Assembly (NCBI GenBank): GCA_903772945.1
Contig: CAICTM010000698.1
Location: 1 to 52,388, forward strand
Direction: 5' to 3'
Length of the DNA: 52,388 nt
DNA from: Seminavis robusta
Lineage: Eukaryota; Bacillariophyta; Bacillariophyceae; Naviculales; Naviculaceae
Shown here piece by piece: positions 20,237 to 30,416 of the stretch. How positions within the stretch are numbered: position 1 is the stretch's first letter; each line of letters opens with the position of its first letter. The translations under genes were made by a program, and so were the position numbers. The notes beneath the pieces are model-generated. The model was given only the letters and a program-made list of their open reading frames with translations. It made no database searches and was not told where the DNA came from.

Positions 20237-20731
20237 ATGGTATCGATGCCGATGATAGTGCCGCCGTGTTTGATGACAACCTCAAGACAATGGCTCCATT
20301 GGATGGTGGTTGGTTGGTTCATGGTGTTGATGATCAACGAAAGCATGGCGTTTGGCTTCAAGTCCGTTGCTGATCGGGGCATCAACCGGAACACCAGCAA
20401 AAACCAATGGCGAGGAATTGGTACAACGGCTCGAATGGTCAGTGGAGGGTTTTCCTTTGACGATGGTGAACAAGTGCTAGTATCGGTACAAAAGCCATTG
20501 GGGATACTGCTGGAGCAAGACGATGTCGACGATGAGAACGTGCTTGGGCCCGTGATAGTGGCAGAAGTGGATCCGTCGGGGTCAGCAGGACGCGCTGGGG
20601 TCCAAGCGGGCGACATCTTGGTGGCAATCCAAAACGCCAGCGTCGAGCAACAGTCATTGGAATATGCAATGGACTTCTTGCAGCAAACGCCGAGGGTCGT
20701 CAACTTGAGATTCATTCGGCCCTCTAGCTAG
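20237..20731 (+). CDS. PDZ-domain protein with plastid-type presequence
   Basis: The frame has ATGs at 20060 and 20237. I prefer 20237 because it puts a signal-like hydrophobic segment (MVVGWFMVLMI) close to the N-terminus, followed by SMAFGFK, which resembles the A-F cleavage motif of diatom plastid precursors. It also leaves about 220 bases for a divergent promoter. The start at 20060 would leave 42. The mature part is a single PDZ domain: KPLGILLEQ binding loop, GPVIVAEVDPSGSAGRAGVQ, AGDILVAIQNASV and a last strand VVNLRFIRP. PDZ domains bind C-terminal peptides. No protease domain is attached. Role unknown, plausibly plastid protein recruitment. Confidence 0.75.
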   Translation: MVSMPMIVPPCLMTTSRQWLHWMVVGWFMVLMINESMAFGFKSVADRGINRNTSKNQWRGIGTTARMVSGGFSFDDGEQVLVSVQKPLGILLEQDDVDDENVLGPVIVAEVDPSGSAGRAGVQAGDILVAIQNASVEQQSLEYAMDFLQQTPRVVNLRFIRPSS

Positions 20732-20900
20732 CTTTTCTGCAACCCACAGAAGAAATGACGGCCGCGTCGCTAATTCATTTTGCTTTTATTACATTATTGC
20801 CTAATTTAACTTTTCTGTGTTTCTTGCTGGGGGCTCGCCCAGCACATCATGTACATTTTTGAATGAGCTATAACGTCGTCAGCCAATAGGTCTGGTTAGC

Positions 20901-23900
20901 TCAAGCAAAAGCTGCCACCGCAGCAACGAGAGCAACCAATCCCGCAGCGAAACTCGCTCGATCAGCAGAGGACGCGTTCAGTCCGCTGCTGCTTCCGCCG
21001 CTTCCAATCCGGTTGGGGTTTGATCCAGATGTGGATGTAGTGGCGCCGCTGGTGCTTGAGCTGCTGGTGATGCTGCTGGTGCTGCTGCCGCTGGAGCTGC
21101 TGCCCTTGCTTCCGCCCTTTGCAGCCTTTGCGACCTTCCTGAGCTCGGCTCTTGAGGCGGCAGACGCTGTTGTTGGAGGCTTCAAGGTCCAGCAGAAATT
21201 GGTCGATAAGAACGCCCATCGGTAATCAGTGAAGGCCTGGGCAGCAGGGATTGTGATTTGTTCGTTGTCACTGTTTTCCGGTACATCGATTGTGGAGAAG
21301 CAAGAGAATAGGACATCAGCAGTTCGGATGGTGTACCCATTTTCCTGAGCGCATTCAAAGAAGATATCACTGGACAAGAAGCTCTGATCGCCGGGGTCTC
21401 CACACAAGACACCCAGGTCGATGTAGCGGGTGGCGGTTTCTTCAGAACTGGAAGTACAGCCGATTTCCGTGGCAAGGTACTCCACACGGGTTTGCGGGAC
21501 AACATCCGTAGCAGTGCATTCCTGCAATAAGAGGACGAAGGGGCGCAAGGTCAGTTTCGTGGCGGTGGATTTTCAGAGCCAGAAACGGAAACTTACATAT
21601 TCGGCCACATTCACACGCTCACCACGCACAGTAAACTCAGTTTCAGCGCACTCGATCACACTGTCGCTCACAGTCTCACAGAGAAAGCCACTCTCGGCAT
21701 TGATGAGCTGAATTGTTCCGTCCACACAAGTTAGGCGAACCCCAGAGTTTTGGACTTCACAGTTGTCCTCATCATAGTCAAATTCGATTCCAGCTTGGAA
21801 TTGCACAGAGTACTGCCCAGCCTCGGGGACGAGTTCGTCGTCATCGAACTCAATAACAGGTGCAGGCACGGAGAAACCAGCAGGGTCGGTCTGGATGCAC
21901 TGCTGGAAATTGTGGTGTTCAGCCTGGACCTCCATGTCCTCGTACTCCACCAAACAGGCCCTGTTCGTACACCAACGTCCTGTCACACACGTGTAGTTGC
22001 CATTCACAGGCAAAGGAATGACACCAAAATCACATTCAGAGTATGCATGTGAGTTCTGCAATTCCAAAGCACCAGTGTCCTCGTTGGGGCACACCACATT
22101 GAGCTCTGCTAGCAGCAAGTTTTGACCCGCACCAGCATCGGCCGTGCAGCTTCCAGTCTCCCCACCATCATCACTGCCGAACATCAGGTAGGACGCATCA
22201 ACGGAATCCACGCTATCTCCGGTGCATCGGAAGAAAATCTCTGCCCAGTCGTCATTGATCACCCAAATGCTCCCAATCTGGAAGGATTCTCGGTCAATGT
22301 AGAGATCATCGCAGGCAGTGCCGGAGCACCTGAACAAGCACACAGCGAATTCGCCCCCGCCGGTGAAATCCTCAGGAGGAGCGCAGATGATATCGTCAGA
22401 TGTCTTGTCTGTATCAATCTCGATGGATCCTTTGTCACAAAAGACAAACACCGAATCCCCTTCTGGGCTGTCGCAACCGTCGTCAACGATTCGCTTGATT
22501 TTTGCCTGATAATCGACAAAGAAAGGGGTTCCTGGAGGTGCCGGTGGTCCTGCTTCGGCCACCACGGCCGCCACTGGGGCCGTTGTTGGTGGATCGGTTT
22601 CGGTGGGGGCAGGGGTCATGACAACAATGGGCGCCGGTGTGACGGGAGCTGGAGTCTCTGCGGTGGTGGGAGAGGGCGTGGTGGGCGGCTCTGCGCAATC
22701 AGCGCTGGTGCCACCACCAAACCCAATGCCAAGGCCAAAGACACCGCCACCTTGACATGGCGAAGGAGCGGGAGTGGCTTGACTGGCAGCCGGTGGATCA
22801 AAGTTATAGCAAATTTCGTAGGCTCCGCGGCTCCAACGGAAATCGGTGTAGACCGAAGCCACCGGCAGATCCGTCACTTCGCCCGTGGGGGTTTCGCCAG
22901 CTGGCCCGAAATGGTTTTCGGCAGAGCAAGTGTATCGACCATTGAGGACTTCGTAAGTATTGTTGTCTCCACACTCAAAGAGATAGTCCGAAAAAGAAGT
23001 GAAGACTCCATTGACAGTATCCTCGCATTGGACACCCAATTGGACAAGGTGAGACACGTATTGGTCATCGACGGCACAGAGAGCTTTGGCAGAGGTGTAC
23101 TCGACCATAGCCTCTGGGATGGCATCGGTGGCCTCGCATTGCTGGAGGAGAGAAGAGGAAAACCGGTCAGCCAACCCTCAGAAATCGAGAAACAAGCAAC
23201 AACAACTTTAGGCCGAGACTTACGAAAATAGCGCCACTGAATTCGTTAACAAAGAAATTGGGGGTGGTATCGTTGCATTCCATGAGGCTGTCACTGATGA
23301 TGGTGCAATTGACATCCGAAGCCAAGGTTTCCACCAACGAAATCCGCCCATTGGGACACGAAAGTCGTTTCATGGCGAAATCTCCTCCACAGACACTAGT
23401 GTCCAATTTGAGCTTCCAATTGGCCTGAAAGAGGGCCGAGTATTCCCCCGCTGCCGCGGGAGCAATGAGGTCGCTCTTGGGTGGTTCCTCGGGGACAGGC
23501 AGTGCTGTCAAATTTTGAATGCAATCGTAAAAATTGTGATGATCTGCTTCCACCACAAGGTCTGTAAAAGGCACTGCACAGGCAGCCCCTTCACAGTTGG
23601 TTCCATCCAAGCAAGTGTAGACACCTTCAATTTTGGCGGGGGCATTCCCCAAGCCACATTCAAAGTCCTTATCATCAAACACATAGGCACCAGCACCGTC
23701 GGAATCATCATAGCAGAAGACCCCCAGTTGAGCCACGTGGAAGTTGCGACTGTTGGTGGAACTGTCGGTGGAATCCTCACAGGCTCCAGGCTCACCACCG
23801 ACATAGTTCATGTAGGCATCCACACCGGCAGGATCTTCTCCGACACACGAAAAGTAAATATCTGCGAATTGGCCTCTACCCACGCTGCCATCCTCCAGAA

Positions 23901-24321
23901 AGACGGAATCACAGGAGGGTTGGCCAATACCGCCACAGGCATTGGAACATCGCATCCCATCCCAATCGCCGACGGAAGTGCGGACGCACTGGATGGATCC
24001 GTCAGAGATGGACATGGGACGGAGGGTGCCATTGCAATACAGCTCAATGATGGGATTGGGTGCCGAACAGAGATCATCGGCGAGGAGTTGGTAGCGGGCA
24101 AAATAGGACGCTTGGTAACGGGGCTCCCCTTCGTCTTCAAGACGGCGGCGATCATCTTGGTGCAAGGGAATCAGGTCGGCAACGTCTCGCTGGATCGTCC
24201 CTGACCCTCGGGAAGATTCCACGGGGGATATCGCGTTGCTGGCGGTGTATAGAGGAGAAGGAAGGGCGGAAACGGTCACGGCCGCTGCCCCCATGGCCAA
24301 AATCGAACGAACGGCTGTCAT
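20901..24321 (-). CDS. Large secreted Cys-rich tandem-repeat protein, three exons
   Basis: Exons 24321-23224, 23141-21597 and 21521-20901 join in phase 0 to give 1087 residues. A signal peptide (MTAVRSILAMGAAAVTVSAL) leads. Two large repeats of some 400-450 residues follow. Each has a module ending in FADIYFSC/WAEIFFRC and a TYTC-C-C block, then HHNFxxCIQ. Next come AGxYSxxFQA and a segment crossing the exon junction (F/QCEATDAIPEAMVEY versus Y/ECTATDVVPQTRVEY). Each repeat closes with FTDYRW...CWxLxPP. A Pro/Thr-rich linker with an adjoining Gly-rich patch joins the repeats, and a Ser/Gly-rich stalk ends in a hydrophobic tail (AAGLVALVAAVAAFA), a likely GPI signal. Many spaced cysteines imply disulfides. 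I recognise no named domain; a wall or adhesion role is only inference. Confidence 0.85.
21522..21596 (-). other. Intron 2 (75 bases)
   Basis: Minus strand GTAAGT donor and TTATTGCAG acceptor, phase 0, at the NVAEY/ECTATD junction of repeat 2, the position equivalent to intron 1. Confidence 0.9.
23142..23223 (-). other. Intron 1 (82 bases)
   Basis: Minus strand GTAAGT donor and CTCCTCCAG acceptor, phase 0, at the FSGAIF/QCEATD junction of repeat 1. Confidence 0.9.
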
Positions 24322-24999
24322 GGTGGTGGTGGGAATAGTAGTGTGATTTGGGATTCTCAATATATCTTCTTTTGACAAGAGGTGTTGAATTTATGGCAAC
24401 CCTTTTGGATTTTCGGCATTCTCAATCGCTGTTTTGTTTCAGTCGTTCACCTCGAGCCCCGAGCTGTCTTGGAAAACGTGTAAATGCTTTGTGTTCTTAC
24501 TACATTTTTGTCCCACTAATGTCTGACAGGCTCGGTTGCTACCGAGGTGCGCGGTCATTCTACTCCCCCCAAATTGATACCTTTTTGTACTCTTTTACTA
24601 TGATGACAAATTGAGCAGTCACACGATCGAGAATGCATTTAAATAGCTTGATATGGTGGTTGTGGAAGGCTTAACAATGTTGGCATTCGAGTAACTTCTT
24701 AGTAACTGAAGCAAATAAAAAAGAAACTACTTAGGGAATCCTGGGGGTGGGTCTGGGAGATTGTCTTTACAAGGTCAGCTGAACGTCAGCCCAATACTAT
24801 ACTGTACCATGACTACCATGACCTTGATTTGCTCTGGAATCTGAACCTGGGACTCCCTATATCCCCTAATTGACGTTCAAATTCATCCCCCCAAAATTGG
24901 CGAGGGAAAACTCCGTTAAACAAATCCAGACTTGGATTCATTTGGCAACCAGTGGGAGTCAGTTGCTGATCCGATCCATTTTTGCTCGAGCAACGAAAA
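24322..24999. other. Promoter-side spacer, nothing recognised
   Basis: About 680 bases upstream of the tandem-repeat gene. AT-rich with no supportable ORF. Confidence 0.4.
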
Positions 25000-25192
25000 A
25001 TGTTCGGCAACCCATTCCGTGCCGAGCACGAGCTAGCGAAACTGGCCCAGGATGGAACCAAGGGGGATAGCGAGCACTTCCAACCGCGGTTGAGCTGGCA
25101 AAACTGCCGCGGGATTGACGCCTGCGCCAAGGAGTTGCTGCAGCAGCACTTTGAAGGATCAGACGAGGGGATACGTTACGAAGAAGCTCTTT
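25000..25192 (+). CDS. Possible 5' exon of an unidentified gene
   Basis: The ATG at 25000 opens MFGNPFRAEHELAKLAQDG and continues coding-like to YEEAL, where GTGAGTGTG makes a strong splice donor at 25193. The sequence GTGAGTGTGAT is repeated at once, giving a second donor 11 bases on. The start faintly recalls STI1-type segments (MFG...LAKLA...), but this is weak. No downstream exon can be joined with confidence, so it may be a gene remnant. Confidence 0.3.
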
Positions 25193-26140
25193 GTGAGTGT
25201 GATGTGAGTGTGATGGGTAACGGGCTTCCAGCCGTCATGGCTGTATGTAGCGCTGGAAGACGCAACAGCCCCGACCACCTACTAGCTAGTAAGCAAACTA
25301 GAGTAGCTAGACTGCCGTCAAAATCTATCAATCAAACCGTATGGGGATCGTCATTGGGACTGTCGGAACAGTCATTGGGACTGTCGGAACGGCTGGCTGG
25401 CGGGAGGGCGGAAGAGCAAACGGAAGAGCTGCGCCAACCAAATTACCATGTAATCCAGTTGGATACCTGGCTGCTGAGGTACTCTGAGGGTGGATTGGAT
25501 TCAAAGGGCCGGGCAATGGCAGTCTGCTCTCTTCGGCGGGGCTGATTACAACAAGCAATCATGCGAGGCAAAATGCTATGGCTACCAGCCCACTGAATCG
25601 ATGAATCGAATCGATGCGTACTACGACCGGCAACAGTAGCGTGTGTCAAGTTACCACAACCGTGGCGTTGTGGTGTGCAACTGAAGCCTGCCTTTATGTT
25701 GCTCTACGATAGTTCTCTGCTATGGGTAGGCGGGACAACCTTCTGCCAACGAGGAGCAATCTCCCGTTGGCACTACCGTTAGGATCCTCATGAAGCGTGA
25801 CGAGAAACGATCATATTATAAACATGTAGGATTTGTATCTACAAGTGGGAACTAGCACGCTACTAGTAGCTCAAACTATTTGGTTGTGGGGCGGTTTGAA
25901 GTCAGAGCAACTGATGCGATTGTCTTGGCGAGGTCGAAGGACAATGACAGAGTAGGCGGCTGAAACACCACAGCATCTCAAACTCTTCTTTTGTAAGCTT
26001 ACTTGGATTTCAAAGAACTTGTTGAGAACTGGAACTAGCTCGGTGGTTCCAAACCAAGAAGGGCACCTCCGGATAAAAGACCAGCTAGCCAGCGTTCCAT
26101 GTTCCAGGCCAGGCTTCTGGTGAAACTTCATTCAATTCCT
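25193..26140. other. Spacer with small tandem repeats
   Basis: GTCATTGGGACTGTCGGAAC is present twice in tandem near 25350-25390. Overlapping GAATCGAT strings occur near 25597-25615. No further gene supported before the GTPase gene's end at 26141. Confidence 0.45.
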
Positions 26141-28138
26141 TCAATTTCTCTTTCGCTTTCGTCTCTTTTGCGGCGGAGCTCCCGTTTTCTTGAGTGCCTG
26201 TATCATTTTCTTCTTGCGAGCACCCCGTCCCCCCAACCCCGATCCTGCTCGTCTGGATCCTTTGGGTTCGTACGGATTGTCGCTGGAACTCTTCTTGACG
26301 GCCAACCGGACCTCCATTCCAAACATGTGAAAGGTATCTTGAAAGTTGCGCGCCAAGTGCCGGATGTATTGCGGCGGCAAATGGCCGACATTGCAAAAGA
26401 GGAGAAAGGTCGGTGGACGTCCTTTGGTTTGGATAATGTATTTGATCTTGGTGGCACGCTGTGATGATGATTCGACCGGAGGTGGTGGATGGGAGACTAT
26501 CACGTCGGCCAACCATCGGTTGAGCAATCCTGTCGAGACGGTACGTTCCCATCGTTCTCGTGCTTTAAAGACGACAGGCATGAGTTTTTGTACATTTTCT
26601 CCCGTGAGAGAACTCATGGGAACGACGGGAGTTTTCCGTAGCATGGGAAGTCGTCCTTCAATCTCGTCCGACACGGCACTGGCGTATTCTTCCGGTGTGT
26701 AACTGACTCCATCATCTTGACCGGCATCGACCACCAAGTCCATTTTATTGGCCGCCACCACCAATGCTCGTCCTTCTTTGACAACGGCATCGGCAATGGC
26801 CATTTCTTGTCGCTGCAAGTTTCCCGCTTGTGCATCCAATACCAAAACGGCGACATCCGCCATTTTCATGGCTCGATTGGCATCTTGTACGGACAAATCT
26901 TCAATCTGTGTGGATCGTTGCGTAATTTTGCGAATCCCAGCCGTATCGACCAATTGGACGGGCCGATCGTTCCATGCCCATTCGACCAGGATGGAATCTC
27001 GTGTCAGTCCCGGAGTGGATCCCGCAATGACTCGTTCCTGTTGCAGCAATGAATTGACCAGTGTGCTCTTGCCCACGTTGGGTCGCCCCAGAATGGCCAG
27101 TTGCAACGGCTTTTCCTTGCTTTCTAGTTGCATGGCTTGTTTGTTGTTGTTGTTATGGAGGATGTGATCATCATCATCATCATCATCTGTCGGAAGAGTA
27201 ATGACATCTTGTCGTGTGTATCCCATGGTTTTTCGCTTTTTCTGGGACAATTCTTCAATGAGTGTAGCAATGTCCGCCATTCCTTCGCCATGTTCTGCCG
27301 AAATGGGGACTGCCTCTCCAAATCCCACTCGCATGGCTTCACTGAGATGATCCAAGACCGGACTGTTCTCATCATGCTGCCAGCGATCTCCTTCTAGTTT
27401 ATTGGCGAGTACCATGACGTGTTGATTCTCTTTGTTCCATTGTCGTTGTTGTGGTTCTTTTGTTGAATTGTTGTCGTTGTGTTTGACTTTGCGCAGCCAT
27501 CGTGCCGTTTCGGCCAAATCGGACGTGACCCCCACGCGGGCATCAAACATGAGTAGCACCAAATCGGCTGCTTTCGCTGCTTCCAGTGTTTGTTCAATCA
27601 TGTGTCGATCCAACGACTTTTCTTCTTGTTTGTGGCGTTTCTTGAACAAGTGACCGATGCGTTCTCCATCGACTCCTGCCGTATCCACCAATCGAAAGAC
27701 TGTGCCCCCCAATCGTCCATAACACTCGCGTCGATCACGGGTGGTGCCGGGAATGTCCGTCACAATGGCGCCTCCTCGCTGTCTCCTATTATTACCACGA
27801 GACGATCCAAGTCGACCCTGACTATTGACTTTGCGACGCCGATTCTTTTCCGATGTCAAGCGATACGCGCGGTTCAATTCTTTGCACAAGAATCGGTTGA
27901 ACAATGTCGACTTGCCGGCATTGGGTGGTCCCAGAATGGACACTACCAAGAGGCCATCTTTGGCGCGTACGGCAATTTTGCCCGTCCCAAAGCATCGGAC
28001 ACCAGCAGGAGCATGCGTGAAATCTATTATCCGACTTGTCGTACAACAAACAGCTGGTTGTTCCCACCTTGGCCTTACTAGTGGTCTTCCCACTACTGGT
28101 GCTAGTCCATGTAGCAGCCGTCGACTTGCTTGGAGCAT
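26141..28138 (-). CDS. der: Der/EngA-type double GTPase, organellar
   Basis: 665 residues from the ATG at 28138. About 60 N-terminal residues rich in Arg/Ala and lacking acid look like an organelle transit sequence. The first G domain has GPPNAGKST (70-78), DIPGTTRD and VDTAG. Its NKxD motif reads NKLE, an atypical change. It also has a basic insert of about 30 residues. An acidic poly-Asp linker (317-324) leads to the second G domain with GRPNVGKST (351-359), STPGLTRD, VDTAGIRK and NKMD (464-467). The C-terminal KH-like domain follows (PPTFLLFCNVGHLPPQYIRHL), with a Lys/Arg-rich tail. Bacterial Der assists large ribosomal subunit assembly; this copy likely serves plastid or mitochondrial ribosomes. 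Confidence 0.9.
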   Translation of the reverse strand: MLQASRRLLHGLAPVVGRPLVRPRWEQPAVCCTTSRIIDFTHAPAGVRCFGTGKIAVRAKDGLLVVSILGPPNAGKSTLFNRFLCKELNRAYRLTSEKNRRRKVNSQGRLGSSRGNNRRQRGGAIVTDIPGTTRDRRECYGRLGGTVFRLVDTAGVDGERIGHLFKKRHKQEEKSLDRHMIEQTLEAAKAADLVLLMFDARVGVTSDLAETARWLRKVKHNDNNSTKEPQQRQWNKENQHVMVLANKLEGDRWQHDENSPVLDHLSEAMRVGFGEAVPISAEHGEGMADIATLIEELSQKKRKTMGYTRQDVITLPTDDDDDDDHILHNNNNKQAMQLESKEKPLQLAILGRPNVGKSTLVNSLLQQERVIAGSTPGLTRDSILVEWAWNDRPVQLVDTAGIRKITQRSTQIEDLSVQDANRAMKMADVAVLVLDAQAGNLQRQEMAIADAVVKEGRALVVAANKMDLVVDAGQDDGVSYTPEEYASAVSDEIEGRLPMLRKTPVVPMSSLTGENVQKLMPVVFKARERWERTVSTGLLNRWLADVIVSHPPPPVESSSQRATKIKYIIQTKGRPPTFLLFCNVGHLPPQYIRHLARNFQDTFHMFGMEVRLAVKKSSSDNPYEPKGSRRAGSGLGGRGARKKKMIQALKKTGAPPQKRRKRKRN

Positions 28139-28473
28139 CTTTGATGCCTGATGCTTGATGTTTGATGCTTGATGTTTGATGTTTGGAGGCGAGCAGAGAT
28201 TGGTTGGTCTCGAGGTGGGAGAAAGATCCGGATCCTTTTGAAAGCCTGCAGAGTTGCTTACAGCGAACCGTCAGAGGTGATCATCAAAAAATGAGACACC
28301 CTGACGTTGTTGGCCGTTGGTTGCCACAAAGATATCCATGTCATCGACCATCATTCTTCATCTTGATCGCTTCATTTATTTCATCATCTGAGAAAGCATA
28401 CTAGTCTATAGGTTTTAAATAAGTACTCATCCTTCTTGCACCAACCAACCAACCAACCAAAACCAACACAACA
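28139..28473. promoter_or_regulatory. Divergent promoter region between der and the NDH-SelD gene
   Basis: 335 bases separate two divergent starts. Next to the GTPase start lies a short array of TTTGATGCTTGATG-type units (28139-28185). AACCAACC repeats precede the other start. Shared promoter by position only. Confidence 0.5.
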
Positions 28474-30200
28474 ATGAACAAACTTCCTCCAACGCAAATG
28501 GACCTTGTGTTGGTGGGTGGAGGCCATTCTCACGTGCACGTGTTGAAAATGTTGGGCATGCCCCACTACCGAACATGGGCCATGAGTCATGGCGTGCAAA
28601 CGACCTTGATTGCGCGGGATTTGCACACTCCCTACTCGGGAATGTTGCCAGGATTTGTGGCCGGTCACTATACGTATGACGAGATTCATTTGGATCTGGT
28701 ACAACTCTGTCGCTTTTCCAATACAAGATTGATTCATGCGGCGGCCAAAGAAATTACGTACAACCATGACAATGCTACTGATAGTAGCAGTGGAGGCATG
28801 GTATATTGTGACGATGGACGACCGCCCATTCGATTCGATGCACTCAGTATTGATGTGGGCATTACTCCTTCGACAGTCGGCATGACAGCGGCCACGGTCG
28901 ACTCTATCATTCCCGTCAAGCCCATTGCCAATTTCTGTCGGTACTACCAAGACCTCCAAAATTCCTTGTTGGCCAAGTACAACCCACAAAAAAACTGCAC
29001 CATTGTTGCTCCTTCTTCTCAACAACATAACAATAAGCATGTCATTGCCGTGATTGGTGGTGGTGCAGGAGGCGTCGAGTTGGCACTCAGTATGGACCAT
29101 GCCTGTCGTCGGGGACTGGCCACGAATAGTCAAATCCACGTGGTCATTGTCACCCGTGGCACCAGTCTCTTGGCACAACACAATCGCACCGTGCAACGAA
29201 TATTCCAACGAATACTACGAGAGAGAAGGATTGATGTCTATTATCAGGCTGAAGTTGTGGGAGTCGAGCCGATTGACAACAAGCAAAAGAAACTCGTGTT
29301 GTCGGAACACTCGCAACAATTCTACAACACTCCCATTCTAGTCCATGACATTTTGTGGTGCACTCAAGCATCGGCAGCCAGGTGGTTGTCCGAAGCAACA
29401 CCCTTTTCTACCACATCACACGGGAACTTTATCCAGGTACACAGCACGTACGAATCCATCAGTCACAAGGGTGTCTTTGCCTGTGGCGATTGCGCCGAAA
29501 TGGTCGAACATTTGCGACCCAAAGCCGGTGTCTTTGCCGTACGGGCGGGGCCACCCCTGTTGGAAAATCTCAAACGATACCTGTCCAATGAAACGCTCCG
29601 GCGACATGTTCCGCAACGAGACTTTCTCGGTATTATTTCCACTGGGGACAAGTACGGGGTGGCATCCAAAGGATGGTGGTTTGCTTTGGAAGGGCGATTT
29701 CTCTGGACTGTCAAGGATTACATTGATCGAACGTGGATGGACAAGTACACAAAACTACCCAACCTACAAGAGATGATGTCCAAAATGGCCCCAATCCACA
29801 ATAACAACAACAACAATCCACGCAAACGACGGAAACTGCAACAGAATGTGGCTGCCATTAAAGGACAAGAAGTGGCAGACAACGTTTTGTTTGCTGCCGA
29901 TCCCATGCGCTGTGGTGGATGCGGGGCCAAAGTGGGAACTACGACGGTTTCCAGAGTCTTGGCGGCAGTCCACAAACGACAAATCCAAAGAGCGGCTTCC
30001 AACAATCATCATCTACTACCGCCACCACCCATTGATCATGACGATGCCGCCATCATGCCTCTTCCACAAAAGGGAGGAGGTGCCATTGTGCAGACAATTG
30101 ACTACTTTCGATCTCTGATCGATGATCCCTTCTCCTTTGGCAAGATTGTCGCCGTGCATGCCCTTAGTGATGTGCATGGGAAGGGCGGAAAAGGGGTGAA
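28474..30200 (+). pseudogene. selD: 5' part of fused NADH-dehydrogenase-like/SelD gene
   Basis: The ATG at 28474 opens an FAD/NAD(P) oxidoreductase: LVLVGGGHSHVHVL dinucleotide site, HTPYSGMLPGFVAGHY, a second VIAVIGGGAGGVELAL, and GVFACGDCAEM near 330. A basic linker leads to the SelD start DPMRCGGCGAKVGTT (its reactive Cys site) and DYFRSLIDDPFSFGKI then AVHALSDVH. This fusion order, NDH-like then selenophosphate synthetase, is known from cyanobacteria and some algae. SelD makes selenophosphate from selenide and ATP for selenoprotein synthesis. The frame runs on into foreign DNA and stops at 30220, before the rest of the SelD fold, so no intact enzyme can be read here. Confidence 0.85.
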
Positions 30201-30416
30201 CGGCAGTGATTTGATTGGCTAATCAACCTATGACATCAGCAAATGCGTCAGCAAATATTCAAATATACTTAACGTACCATTTATAGATATTACAGAGCAA
30301 ACGTGCTACCTAGTCGCCAATTTCGTGTTTCTTCTTTCCGGAAAAGAGGATTCCTTTCCTCGATCGATCGACGATGGTCCTCTTCCGGTCATTACTCGCT
30401 CAGCGAAAAAAGCACA

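Noticed and set aside
22122..23231. 369-residue plus-strand ORF
   Set aside because: It is antisense to exon 2 of the tandem-repeat protein and contains no family motif. The minus strand has signal peptide, repeats and splice sites.
28384..29208. 274-residue minus-strand ORF over the NDH domain
   Set aside because: Antisense to clear dinucleotide-binding motifs on the plus strand.
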